Shown here: piece after piece, positions 16,237 through 25,429 of the stretch
Numbering within the stretch: the stretch's first letter is position 1
How the letters are laid out: every line of letters starts with the position of its first letter
Origin: Methyloceanibacter caenitepidi
GTDB taxonomy: Bacteria; Pseudomonadota; Alphaproteobacteria; Rhizobiales; Methyloligellaceae
DNA length: 64,000 nucleotides
Reading direction: 5' to 3'
Assembly: GCF_000828475.1 (NCBI RefSeq)
Contig: NZ_AP014648.1
Location: 992,001-1,056,000, forward strand
Position numbers and translations under genes: made by a program
The notes under the pieces: model-generated
What the model was told of the DNA's origin: nothing
The model's input: the letters and a program-made list of their open reading frames with translations, nothing else
The model's database searches: none

Positions 16237-18099
16237 CTATTCGCCAGGTACGGGGACGGCGGCCGCCTCGTCGGCGGATGCCTGCTCCAGAGCACCGGCG
16301 ATGCCAAACTGGGTACGATGCAGCCGCGTATAGAGCCCCCCGCGCGAGACGAGCTCGTCATGGCGCCCTGTCTCGACAATGCGCCCCTTGTCGAGCACGC
16401 AGATGAGATCGGCTTTCTTCACCGTGGACAGGCGGTGGGCAATCATAAGCACCGAACGCCCCTGCATGAGCTTCTCAAGCGCCGCCTGAACCTTGGCTTC
16501 GGACTCGGAGTCGAGCGAGCTTGTCGGCTCGTCCAGCATGAGGATCGGCGCGTCCTTGTAGATTGCCCGCGCGATGGCGATGCGTTGCCTTTCGCCGCCG
16601 GACAGGAGCGTACCTGCCTCGCCGACACGGGTGTCATAGCCGCGCGGCAATCCCACGATGAAGTCGTGCGCCGCTGCGGCCTTCGCTGCCGCGACAACTT
16701 CTTCCTCGACCAGAGGTTTCGCGCCATAGGCGATGTTCGCGCGGATGGTGTCGTCGAACAGAACCGGGTCCTGGGTCACGAGACCGATCGCGTCCCGCAA
16801 CGAGGAGACCGTGACATCCTTGATGTCTTGGCCGTCGATGAGGACCGCACCTTCCTGGGGATCGAAGAATCGCAACGCGAGATTCACAAGCGTGCTCTTC
16901 CCGGAGCCGGACGGGCCCACAAGCGCCACGGTCTTGCCCGGCGGGACGGTCAGCGTCACGCCCTCCAGCACGACATTCTCCGGGTCGTAGTAGAACCCGA
17001 CATCGCGGAACTCGACCTTGCCTTCGGTGAGTTCGAGCGGCTTGGCGTTGGCCGCCTCGACGAGCTTGCTCTCGCGGTCGACGATGCCGAATACGCGGCT
17101 CGCCGCGGCGACACCTTCCTGCAACTGTGTTTGCAGCGTCGCCAGGCTCTTGAGCGGTCCGTAGATCAACAATGCCGCCGTGGTGAAGCCCATGAAATGG
17201 CCGAGGGTCGCTTCGCCCCGTACGCCATGGATGCCGGCCACGTAAACGGCGGCGGCGAAGCCGAGACCGACGATGAGCTCCATCGCGGGACTCGACAGGG
17301 CCCGCGCACGCATGCCCCGCATCGTGAACTCCAAGGCCCGGTTGATCGCCAGGCTAGCCCGCTGCTCTTCTTGCGCTTCCTGCTTGTAGGCCCGCACGAC
17401 GCGCATGCCTTGCAGCGTCTGTGTCACGAGCGCGGATAGGTCGCCCGTTTCCTGTAGCGACTTGGTCGTCGATTTGCGCATCTTCCGGCGTTGCCGAGAC
17501 AGCATGAACCACGCGAACGGCATAAAGATCAGCATTAGCATCGATAGGCGCGGCGCCATGTAGAACATCGATCCCACAAGGATTACGACTTTGAAGGCGT
17601 TCTCGAAGAGTGTGACGATCGTCCGGCTGGCCGTGGCGCGGATCAGGGTCGCATCGTTGAGGAAGCCGGAAAGAATGCGGCCCGAATGGACGGTTTGGAT
17701 CCAGCTGAGGTCGGCCTCGGCCAGCTTGTTGAACATCTGCAGGCGCAAGTCCGCGATGAACCGGTGGCCGAGATAGCCGACGGTCACATCCGCCACATAC
17801 TCGGAGATCGCCTTGACCACTGTGATGACGACGATCGCGATGGTGATGTAGAGGACCACATCCGCGTTCTTGTTGACGAAGATCTCGTCCGCCGTGCGTT
17901 GGATCACGAACGGAATGGCACCCGTCGTCGCCGCAGTGAGCAGCATCGCGACCGCGCCGCAGGCGAGCAGTGCCTTATGGGGGCGGAGATGCTCCTGCCA
18001 AATCCGCTTGACGATCTCGGCCGTCGTGTAGCGGTGGCCCGCGAGTTCGTCGGTACCGCGTGCAGCCACGCGGGCATCTATGAAGACGTTGTCTTTCAA
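16237..18099 (-). CDS. MsbA-like ABC exporter (fused permease and ATPase)
   Basis: The 620-residue half-transporter has an N-terminal six-helix permease domain (about residues 40-330) and a C-terminal ATPase domain with Walker A GPSGSGKST, Q-loop VTQDPVLFDD, signature LLSGGERQRIAIARA, Walker B ILMLDEPTSSLD and switch His in MIAHRLST. Genomic context (Kdo transferase and lpxK downstream) points to MsbA, the homodimeric flippase that moves core-lipid A across the inner membrane; sequence alone cannot exclude another lipid or multidrug substrate. The ATPase motifs are intact. It is followed at 12 bases by the DUF374-WaaA gene. 163 bases separate it from DUF4170 upstream, where I saw no strong promoter. 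Confidence 0.9.
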   Translation of the reverse strand: MKDNVFIDARVAARGTDELAGHRYTTAEIVKRIWQEHLRPHKALLACGAVAMLLTAATTGAIPFVIQRTADEIFVNKNADVVLYITIAIVVITVVKAISEYVADVTVGYLGHRFIADLRLQMFNKLAEADLSWIQTVHSGRILSGFLNDATLIRATASRTIVTLFENAFKVVILVGSMFYMAPRLSMLMLIFMPFAWFMLSRQRRKMRKSTTKSLQETGDLSALVTQTLQGMRVVRAYKQEAQEEQRASLAINRALEFTMRGMRARALSSPAMELIVGLGFAAAVYVAGIHGVRGEATLGHFMGFTTAALLIYGPLKSLATLQTQLQEGVAAASRVFGIVDRESKLVEAANAKPLELTEGKVEFRDVGFYYDPENVVLEGVTLTVPPGKTVALVGPSGSGKSTLVNLALRFFDPQEGAVLIDGQDIKDVTVSSLRDAIGLVTQDPVLFDDTIRANIAYGAKPLVEEEVVAAAKAAAAHDFIVGLPRGYDTRVGEAGTLLSGGERQRIAIARAIYKDAPILMLDEPTSSLDSESEAKVQAALEKLMQGRSVLMIAHRLSTVKKADLICVLDKGRIVETGRHDELVSRGGLYTRLHRTQFGIAGALEQASADEAAAVPVPGE

Positions 18100-18262
18100 G
18101 GGTTATCCCGGTTTTTGTGAGGCATGGCGAGCTCGGCCCGCCTCCTGGTTCCCCTGTCTAGCACGAGAGCCGTCACCAGAGCCATGGGCCGTTTGCGGCG
18201 AAAAGCCCCTCGAGACCAGCGCTCGAGGCACGCCGGCGCAGGGAGGGTGTGCCGCTTATCGG

Positions 18263-18520
18263 CTAGGTCGCCTCCGGATCAAGCAGGCGGTGAAGGTGCA
18301 CGATGAAGTAGCGCATATGGGCATCGTCCACGGACCGCTGTGCGGCGTCTTTCCATGCATCGTAGGCGGTAGCGTAGCTGGGATAGATTCCGACGATGTC
18401 CAACTTGCTCAGATCGTCGAAGTGGACCTTGTCCAGTTCGGTCAGAGTTCCGCCAAAGACGAGATGCAGCAACTGCTTGCCGTTCTCCGCCGTTCCCGAT
18501 GCACCCTTGTCTGCAGCCAT
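18263..18520 (-). CDS. DUF4170 family small protein
   Basis: The 85-residue soluble protein contains KQLLHLVFGGTLTELD, FDDLSKLDIVGIYPSYATAY and the C-terminal MRYFIVHLHRLLDP. I recognise this as the DUF4170 family, found in Rhizobiales between a CysQ-like phosphatase and Kdo/lipid A genes. Function is unknown. It lies 51 bases downstream of the cysQ-like gene on the same strand and its length is normal for the family. Location in the lipid A operon suggests an accessory envelope role, which is guilt by association only. Confidence 0.82.
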   Translation of the reverse strand: MAADKGASGTAENGKQLLHLVFGGTLTELDKVHFDDLSKLDIVGIYPSYATAYDAWKDAAQRSVDDAHMRYFIVHLHRLLDPEAT

Positions 18521-18571
18521 GCGAAATCCCCCTAGCTCGTGTGTTCGCCGGGCAATGTGCCGAATTGTGAT

Positions 18572-19408
18572 CTAAAGGTCTACGCGGCTTGTGCGTTCGA
18601 TCAGCGCAGGGTGGAGGGCGATGCCGCTGGCGACAAGGCTGGGAAATTTTGGATTTTCGCTGTTGTAGGCATGCGGCGCGCCCCGGTGATCGGTGATCAC
18701 GCCCCCGGCCTCTTCAACGATCACGGCCGCGGCCGCCAGGTCCCATTCCGCCTTGGGCGTCAGCGAGATGGTGGCGTCTCCGCGCCCGCCGGCGACCAGC
18801 GCCAGACGGTAGGCGACGGAATTCACCCACTGAGCCGTGACATTGGGCCAGGGCTCTTCCCAGATTTTCTTCTTGAACAGACCGCCGCTTGCGATCATCC
18901 GGGCCCCTTCCAAGGTGGCTTGGTCGGTCGTGCGGATCGGTTTGCCGTTCAGGAACGCCCCGCCGCCGCGAATGGCGTGAAAGAACTCGTCCTTCTCGGG
19001 ATTGTAAACGACGCCAATTACCGGAACGCCGTCCTCGACCAGGGCCGCGGAGATGGTCCATTCGGCAATTTCGCGCAAGAAGGCGCCGGTCCCGTCGATG
19101 GGATCGATCATCCAGACCCGAGAGTACTTGAGGCGCGAGCGGTCGTCGGGGCTCTCCTCGGAAAGCCAGCCGTAATCCTTGCGGCGCGTGGTGAGGTCGA
19201 GCTTCAGCGCGGCGTCGACGGCGAGGTCGGCCTCGCTCACCTGAGAACCGTCCGCCTTCGTGAAGGCCTTCGGCGACTCCTTGAAGTAGCTCGACGCCAG
19301 GGTCCCGGCCTCGCGTACCGCACGACCGAGGATATCGAAATCCTGCTCGCGGCTAGGCGACGATCCATGCGCCTTTTCGTGGGTCTTGTTGTGCGTAATC
19401 GCGGTCAT
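18572..19408 (-). CDS. cysQ: Inositol monophosphatase-family phosphatase, probable 3'(2'),5'-bisphosphate nucleotidase
   Basis: The 278-residue protein belongs to the FIG lithium-sensitive phosphatase superfamily. Metal-binding motifs are WLSEES near residue 97, WMIDPIDGTGAF near residue 120, and EWDLAAAAVIVEEAGG near residue 225. CysQ enzymes hydrolyse 3'-phosphoadenosine 5'-phosphate to AMP; myo-inositol phosphatase activity cannot be excluded from motifs alone, so the symbol is provisional. It heads the leftward run with DUF4170, the exporter, DUF374-WaaA and lpxK. A 6+6 inverted repeat lies about 47 bases upstream of its start. Confidence 0.85.
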   Translation of the reverse strand: MTAITHNKTHEKAHGSSPSREQDFDILGRAVREAGTLASSYFKESPKAFTKADGSQVSEADLAVDAALKLDLTTRRKDYGWLSEESPDDRSRLKYSRVWMIDPIDGTGAFLREIAEWTISAALVEDGVPVIGVVYNPEKDEFFHAIRGGGAFLNGKPIRTTDQATLEGARMIASGGLFKKKIWEEPWPNVTAQWVNSVAYRLALVAGGRGDATISLTPKAEWDLAAAAVIVEEAGGVITDHRGAPHAYNSENPKFPSLVASGIALHPALIERTSRVDL

Positions 19409-19454
19409 CGCGGGATAGGAACACTCTCTAAACCATGCTGGAAGCTACCGGTCG

Positions 19455-19471
19455 TTAATGACGTCCATTAA
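19455..19471. promoter_or_regulatory. Inverted repeat TTAATG-N5-CATTAA upstream of the cysQ-like gene
   Basis: TTAATG (19455-19460) and CATTAA (19466-19471) are perfect inverted arms around ACGTC. The site is about 47 bases upstream of the leftward gene starting at 19408, in a 258-base gap with no gene, so it is a candidate operator for the lipid A run. It resembles the CtrA half-site pair TTAA...TTAA, but the spacing is 9, not 7. The core TGACGTC also occurs at 9898. The rest of the gap (19472-19666) shows nothing convincing beyond a 14-bp palindrome that overlaps the ubiA stop. Confidence 0.35.
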
Positions 19472-19666
19472 GCGTCCGGGAAGTCTTCCGTGGCACCATC
19501 TACGCAATCAAGGCTACCTCAAGGCAGCCAATAAGGAAGCTAACAGCAAGGCGTCACACGGGCCTCGGATGCGATACGCACCGGGGCCCGCTTGCGTTGC
19601 GGGAACTTTAGGTGAGTCGCCCGTGCATTTCCCGGGCCAATCGTCCATTCCCGTCACATCGTCCCT

Positions 19667-20635
19667 CTAGAGGGAAGATACAAGCGTCATATCGGCCAGA
19701 ATTGCGAAAAAAACAATCAAACCAAAGTCTCGGTTGGACTTGAAACGGGCAAGGCAATTGTCGGCGTCGTCGATGTCGAGCGTCGCGATTTGCCACAGGA
19801 TCTGGCCGCAGGCGAAGGCGAGGCCGGCGAAGAACAGCGGCCCGCCGCCGGACAGCCAGCCGGCGAGCCCCATGGCCGCTATCGTCACCGCGTAGAAACC
19901 GCTCAGCCAATATCGGGTGTCGGCGCCGAACCGCAGCGCGGTCGATTTCATGCCGATCAACGCGTCGTCCTCGCGGTCCTGGTGCGCATAGATAGTGTCG
20001 TAGCCGACGGTCCAGGCGACAGCGCCCACATAAAGCACCACCGGCGCCCAATCGAGACGGCCCGTGACCGCCGCCCAGCCCATCAGCGCCCCCCAGTTGA
20101 ATGCCAGCCCGAGCACGGCTTGGGGCCAATGGCTGATCCGCTTCATGAAGGGGTACAGCGCCACGATGGGGATGACGGCAAAGCCCAGCCAGATCGAGAA
20201 GGTGTTGAGGCTGAGGAGCACGCCAAGACCGACGAGGCACTGGGCCAGCATGAAAGCAACAGCGCTCGTTAACGAGACTTGACCGCTCGGCAGCGGCCGT
20301 GACCTTGTGCGGGCGACCTTCGCGTCGATGTCCCGGTCAACAATGTCATTATAGGTGCAGCCCGCACCGCGCATCACGATGGCGCCGACGGCGAATAGCA
20401 GCAGCAGGACGGGATCGGGGTAGGCCGCACTCGAGTGAATGCCCGCCAGACCCACCGACCAGAAGCAGGGCAGCGCCAGCAGGTAGAAGCCCACCGGCCG
20501 GTCCGCACGGGCGAGCCGCAGATACGGCAGCGCCCAGGCCGGCGCGTAGCGGTCGGCCCAGTTTTCGGCTCGGGCATCGGCCACAGGCGTATCGGCCGGA
20601 GCGCCGGCTTTGCCTTCATTCTTCGGACGTGTCAT
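19667..20635 (-). CDS. ubiA: 4-hydroxybenzoate polyprenyltransferase
   Basis: The 322-residue polytopic inner-membrane protein attaches the polyprenyl tail to 4-hydroxybenzoate in ubiquinone synthesis. The first aspartate-rich motif is NDIVDRDIDAKVARTRSRPL near residue 117; the second is YAHQDREDDALIGMKSTA near residue 240. RADRPVGFYLLALPCFWS is the conserved first-helix region. Some eight or nine hydrophobic helices follow. It is divergent from rsmE, with only 38 bases between starts. Its quinone product feeds the bo3-type oxidase encoded just downstream. Confidence 0.95.
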   Translation of the reverse strand: MTRPKNEGKAGAPADTPVADARAENWADRYAPAWALPYLRLARADRPVGFYLLALPCFWSVGLAGIHSSAAYPDPVLLLLFAVGAIVMRGAGCTYNDIVDRDIDAKVARTRSRPLPSGQVSLTSAVAFMLAQCLVGLGVLLSLNTFSIWLGFAVIPIVALYPFMKRISHWPQAVLGLAFNWGALMGWAAVTGRLDWAPVVLYVGAVAWTVGYDTIYAHQDREDDALIGMKSTALRFGADTRYWLSGFYAVTIAAMGLAGWLSGGGPLFFAGLAFACGQILWQIATLDIDDADNCLARFKSNRDFGLIVFFAILADMTLVSSL

Positions 20636-20673
20636 GTGTCCTGCCGTCTCGCTTGTTCTGCCGCGTGTCGTCC

Positions 20674-21405
20674 ATGCCCTCTAAACTGCCACGGCTGTTC
20701 GTCAAGTCCCCGCTTCTACCGAGCGCGGAAATAGCGCTGGACCGTGACCAGACGCATTACCTTGCGAATGTGCTTCGGATTAAGCCGGACTCCTACGTCC
20801 TGGTGTTCAATGGAAGCGACGGCGAGTGGTGCGCCCGAGCCGCCGCTGTCGGCAAGAAGTCCATGACACTTGTCGCCGAGCACCAAACGCGGCCTCAGGA
20901 AGAGGGCCCCGACCTCCACTATCTCTTCGCGCCAATCAAGCGCGCGCGCGTGGATTACATGGCGCAGAAGGCGACGGAGATGGGCGCCAGCGTTCTGCGG
21001 CCGGTGATCACGCGGCGCACCATCGCCGAGCGGGTCAAGGTCGAACGCCTCGAGGCGAATGCCGTCGAGGCGGCGGAACAATGCGGCATCCTGCGGGTGC
21101 CGGAGGTGCGCGCCCCGCAAAGGCTCGACGACGTTCTGAATGCATGGGACCCGGAGCGGCGCCTTGTCTTCGCAGACGAGATGGCTGCTACCGCTTCGCC
21201 GCTCGAGGCGTTGGCGTCGGATACATCTCGTCCGCACGCGGTCTTGATCGGGCCTGAGGGCGGGTTCGATCCCGAAGAGCGCGATCTTCTGCTCGAGAGA
21301 GACTTCGTGCTGCCGATCTCTCTCGGTCCGCGAGTCATGCGCGCGGATACCGCGGCGGTCGCATGTCTGACACTTGTCAACGCCGTATGCGGCGATTGGC
21401 GCTAG
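20674..21405 (+). CDS. rsmE: 16S rRNA (uracil(1498)-N(3))-methyltransferase
   Basis: This 243-residue SPOUT methyltransferase modifies U1498 of 16S rRNA. Family features include the N-terminal PUA-like domain (PRLFVKSPL, LDRDQTHYLANVLR), KATEMGASVLRPVITRR, and the SAM-binding knot: LIGPEGGFDPEERD and LGPRVMRADTAAVA. The ATG at 20674 gives the normal family length; the open frame extends upstream to 20299 but that part is antisense to ubiA. In several alphaproteobacteria ubiA and rsmE are adjacent and divergent, as here. Confidence 0.95.
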   Translation: MPSKLPRLFVKSPLLPSAEIALDRDQTHYLANVLRIKPDSYVLVFNGSDGEWCARAAAVGKKSMTLVAEHQTRPQEEGPDLHYLFAPIKRARVDYMAQKATEMGASVLRPVITRRTIAERVKVERLEANAVEAAEQCGILRVPEVRAPQRLDDVLNAWDPERRLVFADEMAATASPLEALASDTSRPHAVLIGPEGGFDPEERDLLLERDFVLPISLGPRVMRADTAAVACLTLVNAVCGDWR

Positions 21406-21527
21406 TCTGCTTGCAAATCGATGAAACTCTGTGATTCGATTGTCACAGGTTGTGCACCAAGCGTGGTCTATCCTCGCAATAGCGCCCGTAAGCCATTACG
21501 GTTGCATGCAGTCTTGCCGCAGCGCCC

Positions 21528-22469
21528 ATGGATCGAAGCAGCGAAGGAATGATCGTCAGACACGCACGCTCACTTCGATGGACGACCCGTGCGACGGTCG
21601 CGATCGCCGTTGCAGGGTTAACGGTGCTTTGTGCGGGGTGCGGTGTGGCCGACGGACCCACGCTCGATCCCACCGGTCCCATCGCGCTGACCGAGCGCGA
21701 CCTCCTCTTCAAAGCAACCGCCATCATGATGATCGTGATCATTCCGGTCTTCGTCATGGCGGCGTGGTTCACGGTGCGTTATCGCGGAACAAACCGTAAA
21801 GCACGGTACACCCCGAATTTCGATTTCTATTGGCCTGCCGAAATCATTGTTTGGAGCATTCCAGCCGCCATCGTCGTCTGGCTGGCCTTCCATCTCTGGG
21901 AGTACACGTACAAGCTCGATCCCTACACGGAGATCGACCCCAGCGTGAAGCCGCTTCAAGTGCAGGCCATCGCGCAGGACTGGAAATGGCTGTTCGTCTA
22001 TCCCGAGCAAAACATCGCCGTGGTCAACGAACTGGCCATGCCGGTCGGTACGCCCGTCAGCATCACGATCACCTCCGACACCGTCATGAACTCACTCGTG
22101 ATCCCCAAACTGGGCGGGCAGATCTATGCCATGGCCGGTATGCAGACGCGGCTCAACCTTCTCGCCGACGAGGAGGGCACGTTCTGGGGCCGCAACGTTC
22201 AATACAGCGGCACCGGATTCGCCGACCAGCAGTTCCAGACTCACGCCCAGTCGAAAGAAGAGTTCGATGCCTGGGTTGAGAAGGCGAAGCAAGCGGGCAA
22301 GTCGCTCGACGCGGCCACGTATGACGCGTTGGCGAAGCCCAGTCAGAAGGTACCGGTGACCTACTATTCAGGTGTGGAGCCGGGGCTGTTCGACAAGATT
22401 ATCGCCAAATGGTCCCACGGCGACATGGACCGCATGCCGCATCATTCGCAAGCCGAAACGACGGAATAG
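21528..22469 (+). CDS. cyoA: Ubiquinol oxidase (bo3-type) subunit II
   Basis: The 313-residue lipoprotein has a signal sequence ending in a lipobox (TVLCAGC, Cys near 38), two transmembrane helices (about 60-85 and 105-125) and a periplasmic cupredoxin domain. Unlike cytochrome c oxidases, it lacks the CuA ligands: the ligand loop region reads LGGQIYAMAGMQT with no CxxxC. That points to a quinol oxidase. The conserved AQDWKWLFVYPEQ is present. ATG 21528 is used; ATG 21549 (MIVRHARS) is an equally good start. The upstream 122-base gap contains GATTC at 21433-21437 but no clear promoter. First gene of cyoABCD. Confidence 0.94.
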   Translation: MDRSSEGMIVRHARSLRWTTRATVAIAVAGLTVLCAGCGVADGPTLDPTGPIALTERDLLFKATAIMMIVIIPVFVMAAWFTVRYRGTNRKARYTPNFDFYWPAEIIVWSIPAAIVVWLAFHLWEYTYKLDPYTEIDPSVKPLQVQAIAQDWKWLFVYPEQNIAVVNELAMPVGTPVSITITSDTVMNSLVIPKLGGQIYAMAGMQTRLNLLADEEGTFWGRNVQYSGTGFADQQFQTHAQSKEEFDAWVEKAKQAGKSLDAATYDALAKPSQKVPVTYYSGVEPGLFDKIIAKWSHGDMDRMPHHSQAETTE

Positions 22470-22473
22470 ATCA

Positions 22474-24513
22474 GTGGATATCTTCGGACGACTGACAATC
22501 GATTCCCTGCCGTTCTATAGCGCCGTCGCCGCCTCCGGCGCCGCGGTGACCGTGCTCGGCGGGCTCGCGGTCGCCGGAGCCATTACCTATTTCGGCGCCT
22601 GGCGCATGGTGATGACCCAGTGGGTGTCGAGCGTCGATCACAAGAAGATCGGCATCATGTACATCATGCTCGCGCTCGTCATGCTTCTGCGCGGCTTCGT
22701 CGACGCTGCGATGATGCGCAGCCAGCAGGCCATCGCCTACAACAGCGAAGGCTATCTGCCGCCGGACCATTTCGATCAGATCTTCTCGTCGCATGGCACG
22801 ATTATGATCTTCTTCATGGCCATGCCGTTTCTATCGGGTCTGGCCAATCTCATTGTGCCGCAGCAGATCGGCTCGCGGGATGTGGCCTTCCCGTTCATGA
22901 ACTCGGTCAGCTTGTGGCTCACCACGGCCGGGGCGGGGCTCATGCTCATCTCGCTCGTCGTCGGCAAGTTCTCCACCGCGGGCTGGACGGCCTATCCCCC
23001 GTATTCCGGCGTCGAGTACACGCCCGGCGTCGGCGTCGATTACTGGCTATGGATGGTGTTCATCGCGGGCTTCGGCACCACGATGACGGGCATCAATTTC
23101 CTGGTGACGATCATCAAGAACCGTGCGCCCGGCATGACGATGTTCCGCCTGCCGCTCTTCACCTGGACCATTCTCATCACGTCGGTCCTGATCATCTTCG
23201 CGTTCCCGGCGCTCACCGTGGCGTGCGCCATGCTGATTCTCGACCGGAACTTCGGGTTCCACTTTTTCACGAACGCCATGGGCGGGAACATGATGAACTA
23301 CATCAACCTGTTTTGGTTGTGGGGTCATCCGGAGGTTTACATCCTCATCCTGCCGGCCTTCGGCGTGTTCTCCGAGGTCGTCTCGACCTTCAGCCAAAAG
23401 CGGTTGTTCGGCTACATCTCGCTGGTGCTCGCCACCTGCGCCATTGGCCTCCTGTCCTTCACCGTGTGGCTGCATCACTTTTTCACCATGGGATCGAGCG
23501 CAAAGGTCAACTCGTTCTTCGGAACGATGACCACGATCATCTCGGTGCCGACGGGAGTGAAGGTGTTCGACTGGCTGCTGACCATGTATCGCGGCCGCAT
23601 CATCTTCAAACCGCCGATGCTCTTCACCATCGGCTTCCTGGTGACGTTCGTCATAGGCGGGCTCTCTGGCGTGTTGCTGGCCCTGCCGCCGATCGACTAC
23701 CTGATGCACAACACGACGTTCCTCGTGGCGCACTTCCACAACATGATCATCCCCGGCGTGCTGTTCGGCTATCTCGCCGGCTATATGTACTGGTTCCCCA
23801 AAGCGTTCGGCTTCAAGCTCAACGAGAAATGGGGCACGCGCGCCTTTTGGTGCTGGATCGTCGGCTTCTACGTCGCCTTCATGCCGCTCTACGTGCTCGG
23901 CATGCTCGGCATGCCGCGCCGCATGGAGCACTACGACATCGCCGCATGGCAGCCTCATCTCATCGTCGCCGGGATCGGCGCCTTCATCATCCTGCTCGGC
24001 ATGATCTGTCTCGCCGTGCAACTCGTCGTCAGCATTCGCGAGCGGAACCAGGCGCTCGACCTCAGCGGCGATCCATGGAATGGCCGCTCGCTCGAATGGG
24101 CCACGTCTTCCCCGGCGGCGCCCTACAATTTCGCGGTATTGCCCAAGGTGGAGAGTCGGGACGCCTGGTGGGACATGAAGCAGCGCGGCGTCGCCTACGA
24201 GCGTCCGGCCGAATACGAAGACATCGTCATGCCCAAGAACACTTATGCTGGTCTCGTGATCGGCGTTGCCGGCGGCGTCTTTGGTTTCGCCGCGATCTGG
24301 TGGATGTGGTGGCTGGCGCTTCTGTCGCTGGCGGTAATCGCGGCCGCGATTATCTACCGTGCATCCGACGATGACGATGAGTTCGTCATGACCGCAAGCG
24401 AGGTGAAGGCCATCGAAGATGAGCGCTTCGCCCAGCTTGCCAAAGCCCCGAAAAACGAGATGGCGGACGAGCCCGGCTTTGCCGGCGAGCCCGCGCCGGA
24501 GCCCGCCGAATGA
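22474..24513 (+). CDS. cyoB: Ubiquinol oxidase (bo3-type) subunit I
   Basis: This 679-residue heme-copper oxidase core subunit binds heme b, heme o and CuB and pumps protons while reducing oxygen. Key motifs are SSVDHKKIGIMYIML, the proximal SSHGTIMIFFMAMP, WGHPEVYILILPAFG with the CuB His and cross-linked Tyr, WLHHFFTMG, and LVAHFHNMIIPGVLFGY with the heme ligands. It has about 15 hydrophobic helices; the first one, before the HKKIG region, is typical of CyoB. The start is the GTG at 22474, five bases after the cyoA stop, giving VDIFGRLTIDSLPF; earlier in-frame codons overlap cyoA. It overlaps cyoC by four bases (ATGA). Confidence 0.96.
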   Translation: MDIFGRLTIDSLPFYSAVAASGAAVTVLGGLAVAGAITYFGAWRMVMTQWVSSVDHKKIGIMYIMLALVMLLRGFVDAAMMRSQQAIAYNSEGYLPPDHFDQIFSSHGTIMIFFMAMPFLSGLANLIVPQQIGSRDVAFPFMNSVSLWLTTAGAGLMLISLVVGKFSTAGWTAYPPYSGVEYTPGVGVDYWLWMVFIAGFGTTMTGINFLVTIIKNRAPGMTMFRLPLFTWTILITSVLIIFAFPALTVACAMLILDRNFGFHFFTNAMGGNMMNYINLFWLWGHPEVYILILPAFGVFSEVVSTFSQKRLFGYISLVLATCAIGLLSFTVWLHHFFTMGSSAKVNSFFGTMTTIISVPTGVKVFDWLLTMYRGRIIFKPPMLFTIGFLVTFVIGGLSGVLLALPPIDYLMHNTTFLVAHFHNMIIPGVLFGYLAGYMYWFPKAFGFKLNEKWGTRAFWCWIVGFYVAFMPLYVLGMLGMPRRMEHYDIAAWQPHLIVAGIGAFIILLGMICLAVQLVVSIRERNQALDLSGDPWNGRSLEWATSSPAAPYNFAVLPKVESRDAWWDMKQRGVAYERPAEYEDIVMPKNTYAGLVIGVAGGVFGFAAIWWMWWLALLSLAVIAAAIIYRASDDDDEFVMTASEVKAIEDERFAQLAKAPKNEMADEPGFAGEPAPEPAE

Positions 24514-25109
24514 GCAGTGTCGCCAGGATGACGATCAGCCCGCGTGACGCGGAGCGTTATGAGGAGAAGGATTTCGGCTTCTGGCTCTATTTGATGAGCG
24601 ACGCCGTCATCTTCGCCTGCCTCTTCGCCACCTATCTGGTCATGGTCGGCAATACGGCCGGCGGGCCGACGCCCAAGGATGTGTTCGAGCTCGATCGTGC
24701 CGCCGCCGAGACGGCGCTGCTGCTCTTGAGCAGCACGACGTTCGGTGTGGCCGCCGTCGCGCTCTCGGCCGGCGACCGCGGCAAGGTGCTGCTCTGGCTC
24801 GCCGTCACTTTCCTCTTGGGCGCCGGCTTCATCTTTCTGGAGATCGGCGAGTTCACCGGCATGATCGCGCAAGGCGCGGGGCCGGACCGCAGCGGTTTCC
24901 TGTCGGCCTTCTTCACGCTCGTCGGCACGCACGGATTCCACGTCAGCGTAGGCCTCGTGTGGATCGTCGTGATGTTCGCTCAAGTGTTCTTCAAAGGCCT
25001 CACGGCGCCGGTCGCCTCGCGGTTCATGCGGCTTGGCCTCTTCTGGCACTTCCTCGACATCATCTGGGTGGTGATCTTCTCCGTTGTCTATCTGCCGGGG
25101 GTGCTGTGA
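24510..25109 (+). CDS. cyoC: Ubiquinol oxidase (bo3-type) subunit III
   Basis: This 199-residue membrane subunit has five hydrophobic helices, as in CyoC and unlike the seven of mitochondrial-type subunit III. Recognisable stretches are FGFWLYLMSDAVIFACLFATY, FIFLEIGEFTGMI, LVGTHGFHVSVGLVWI and LGLFWHFLDIIWVVIFSVVYLPG. It starts inside the cyoB stop (ATGA overlap) and its own stop overlaps the cyoD start (TGATG), so the whole operon is translationally coupled. Confidence 0.95.
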   Translation: MSSVARMTISPRDAERYEEKDFGFWLYLMSDAVIFACLFATYLVMVGNTAGGPTPKDVFELDRAAAETALLLLSSTTFGVAAVALSAGDRGKVLLWLAVTFLLGAGFIFLEIGEFTGMIAQGAGPDRSGFLSAFFTLVGTHGFHVSVGLVWIVVMFAQVFFKGLTAPVASRFMRLGLFWHFLDIIWVVIFSVVYLPGVL

Positions 25110-25429
25110 TGGAGATCAAGTCGGGCCTTCAAATCGAGCGCACCATCAAGCCCTATCTGATCGGGCTTGCGTTGGCCGTCCTTCTGACAGCCATACCCTT
25201 CGGTCTCGCGGCGACGGGTGTGCTGCCGCGCGAGACCACGCTGATCATCATTGCGGCGCTCGCCGTGCTGCAGATCCTGGTACATCTATCCTTCTTCCTC
25301 CACATCGATTTCAAGACGACCCCGCGCGAGAACCTCGTGGCGCTCGCGTTCGCGCTCGTCCTGATCTTCATCATGGTGGGGGGCAGCCTCTGGATCATGT
25401 TCGACCTCTACCATCGCATGATGGTCTGA
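25109..25429 (+). CDS. cyoD: Ubiquinol oxidase (bo3-type) subunit IV
   Basis: This 106-residue protein has three hydrophobic helices (about residues 17-38, 45-68 and 78-100). LVHLSFFLHIDFK in the middle is the family signature. The ATG at 25109 shares one base with the cyoC stop. CyoD assists assembly and CuB binding of subunit I. No cyoE (heme o synthase) follows; a ctaB-family heme prenyltransferase in this window (33542) could serve both oxidases. The 203-base gap after it holds a possible -10 box TATACT at 25526-25531 with a poorly spaced TTGCCG at 25501, perhaps for gshA; I would not call it a promoter. Confidence 0.94.
   Translation: MEIKSGLQIERTIKPYLIGLALAVLLTAIPFGLAATGVLPRETTLIIIAALAVLQILVHLSFFLHIDFKTTPRENLVALAFALVLIFIMVGGSLWIMFDLYHRMMV

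Noticed and set aside
14152..17439. A 1095-residue plus-strand open frame across the lipid A genes
   Set aside because: It is antisense to lpxK, DUF374-WaaA and the MsbA-like gene, all with intact motifs. Its translation is Arg/Gly/His-rich without domains, as expected from GC-rich codon bias.
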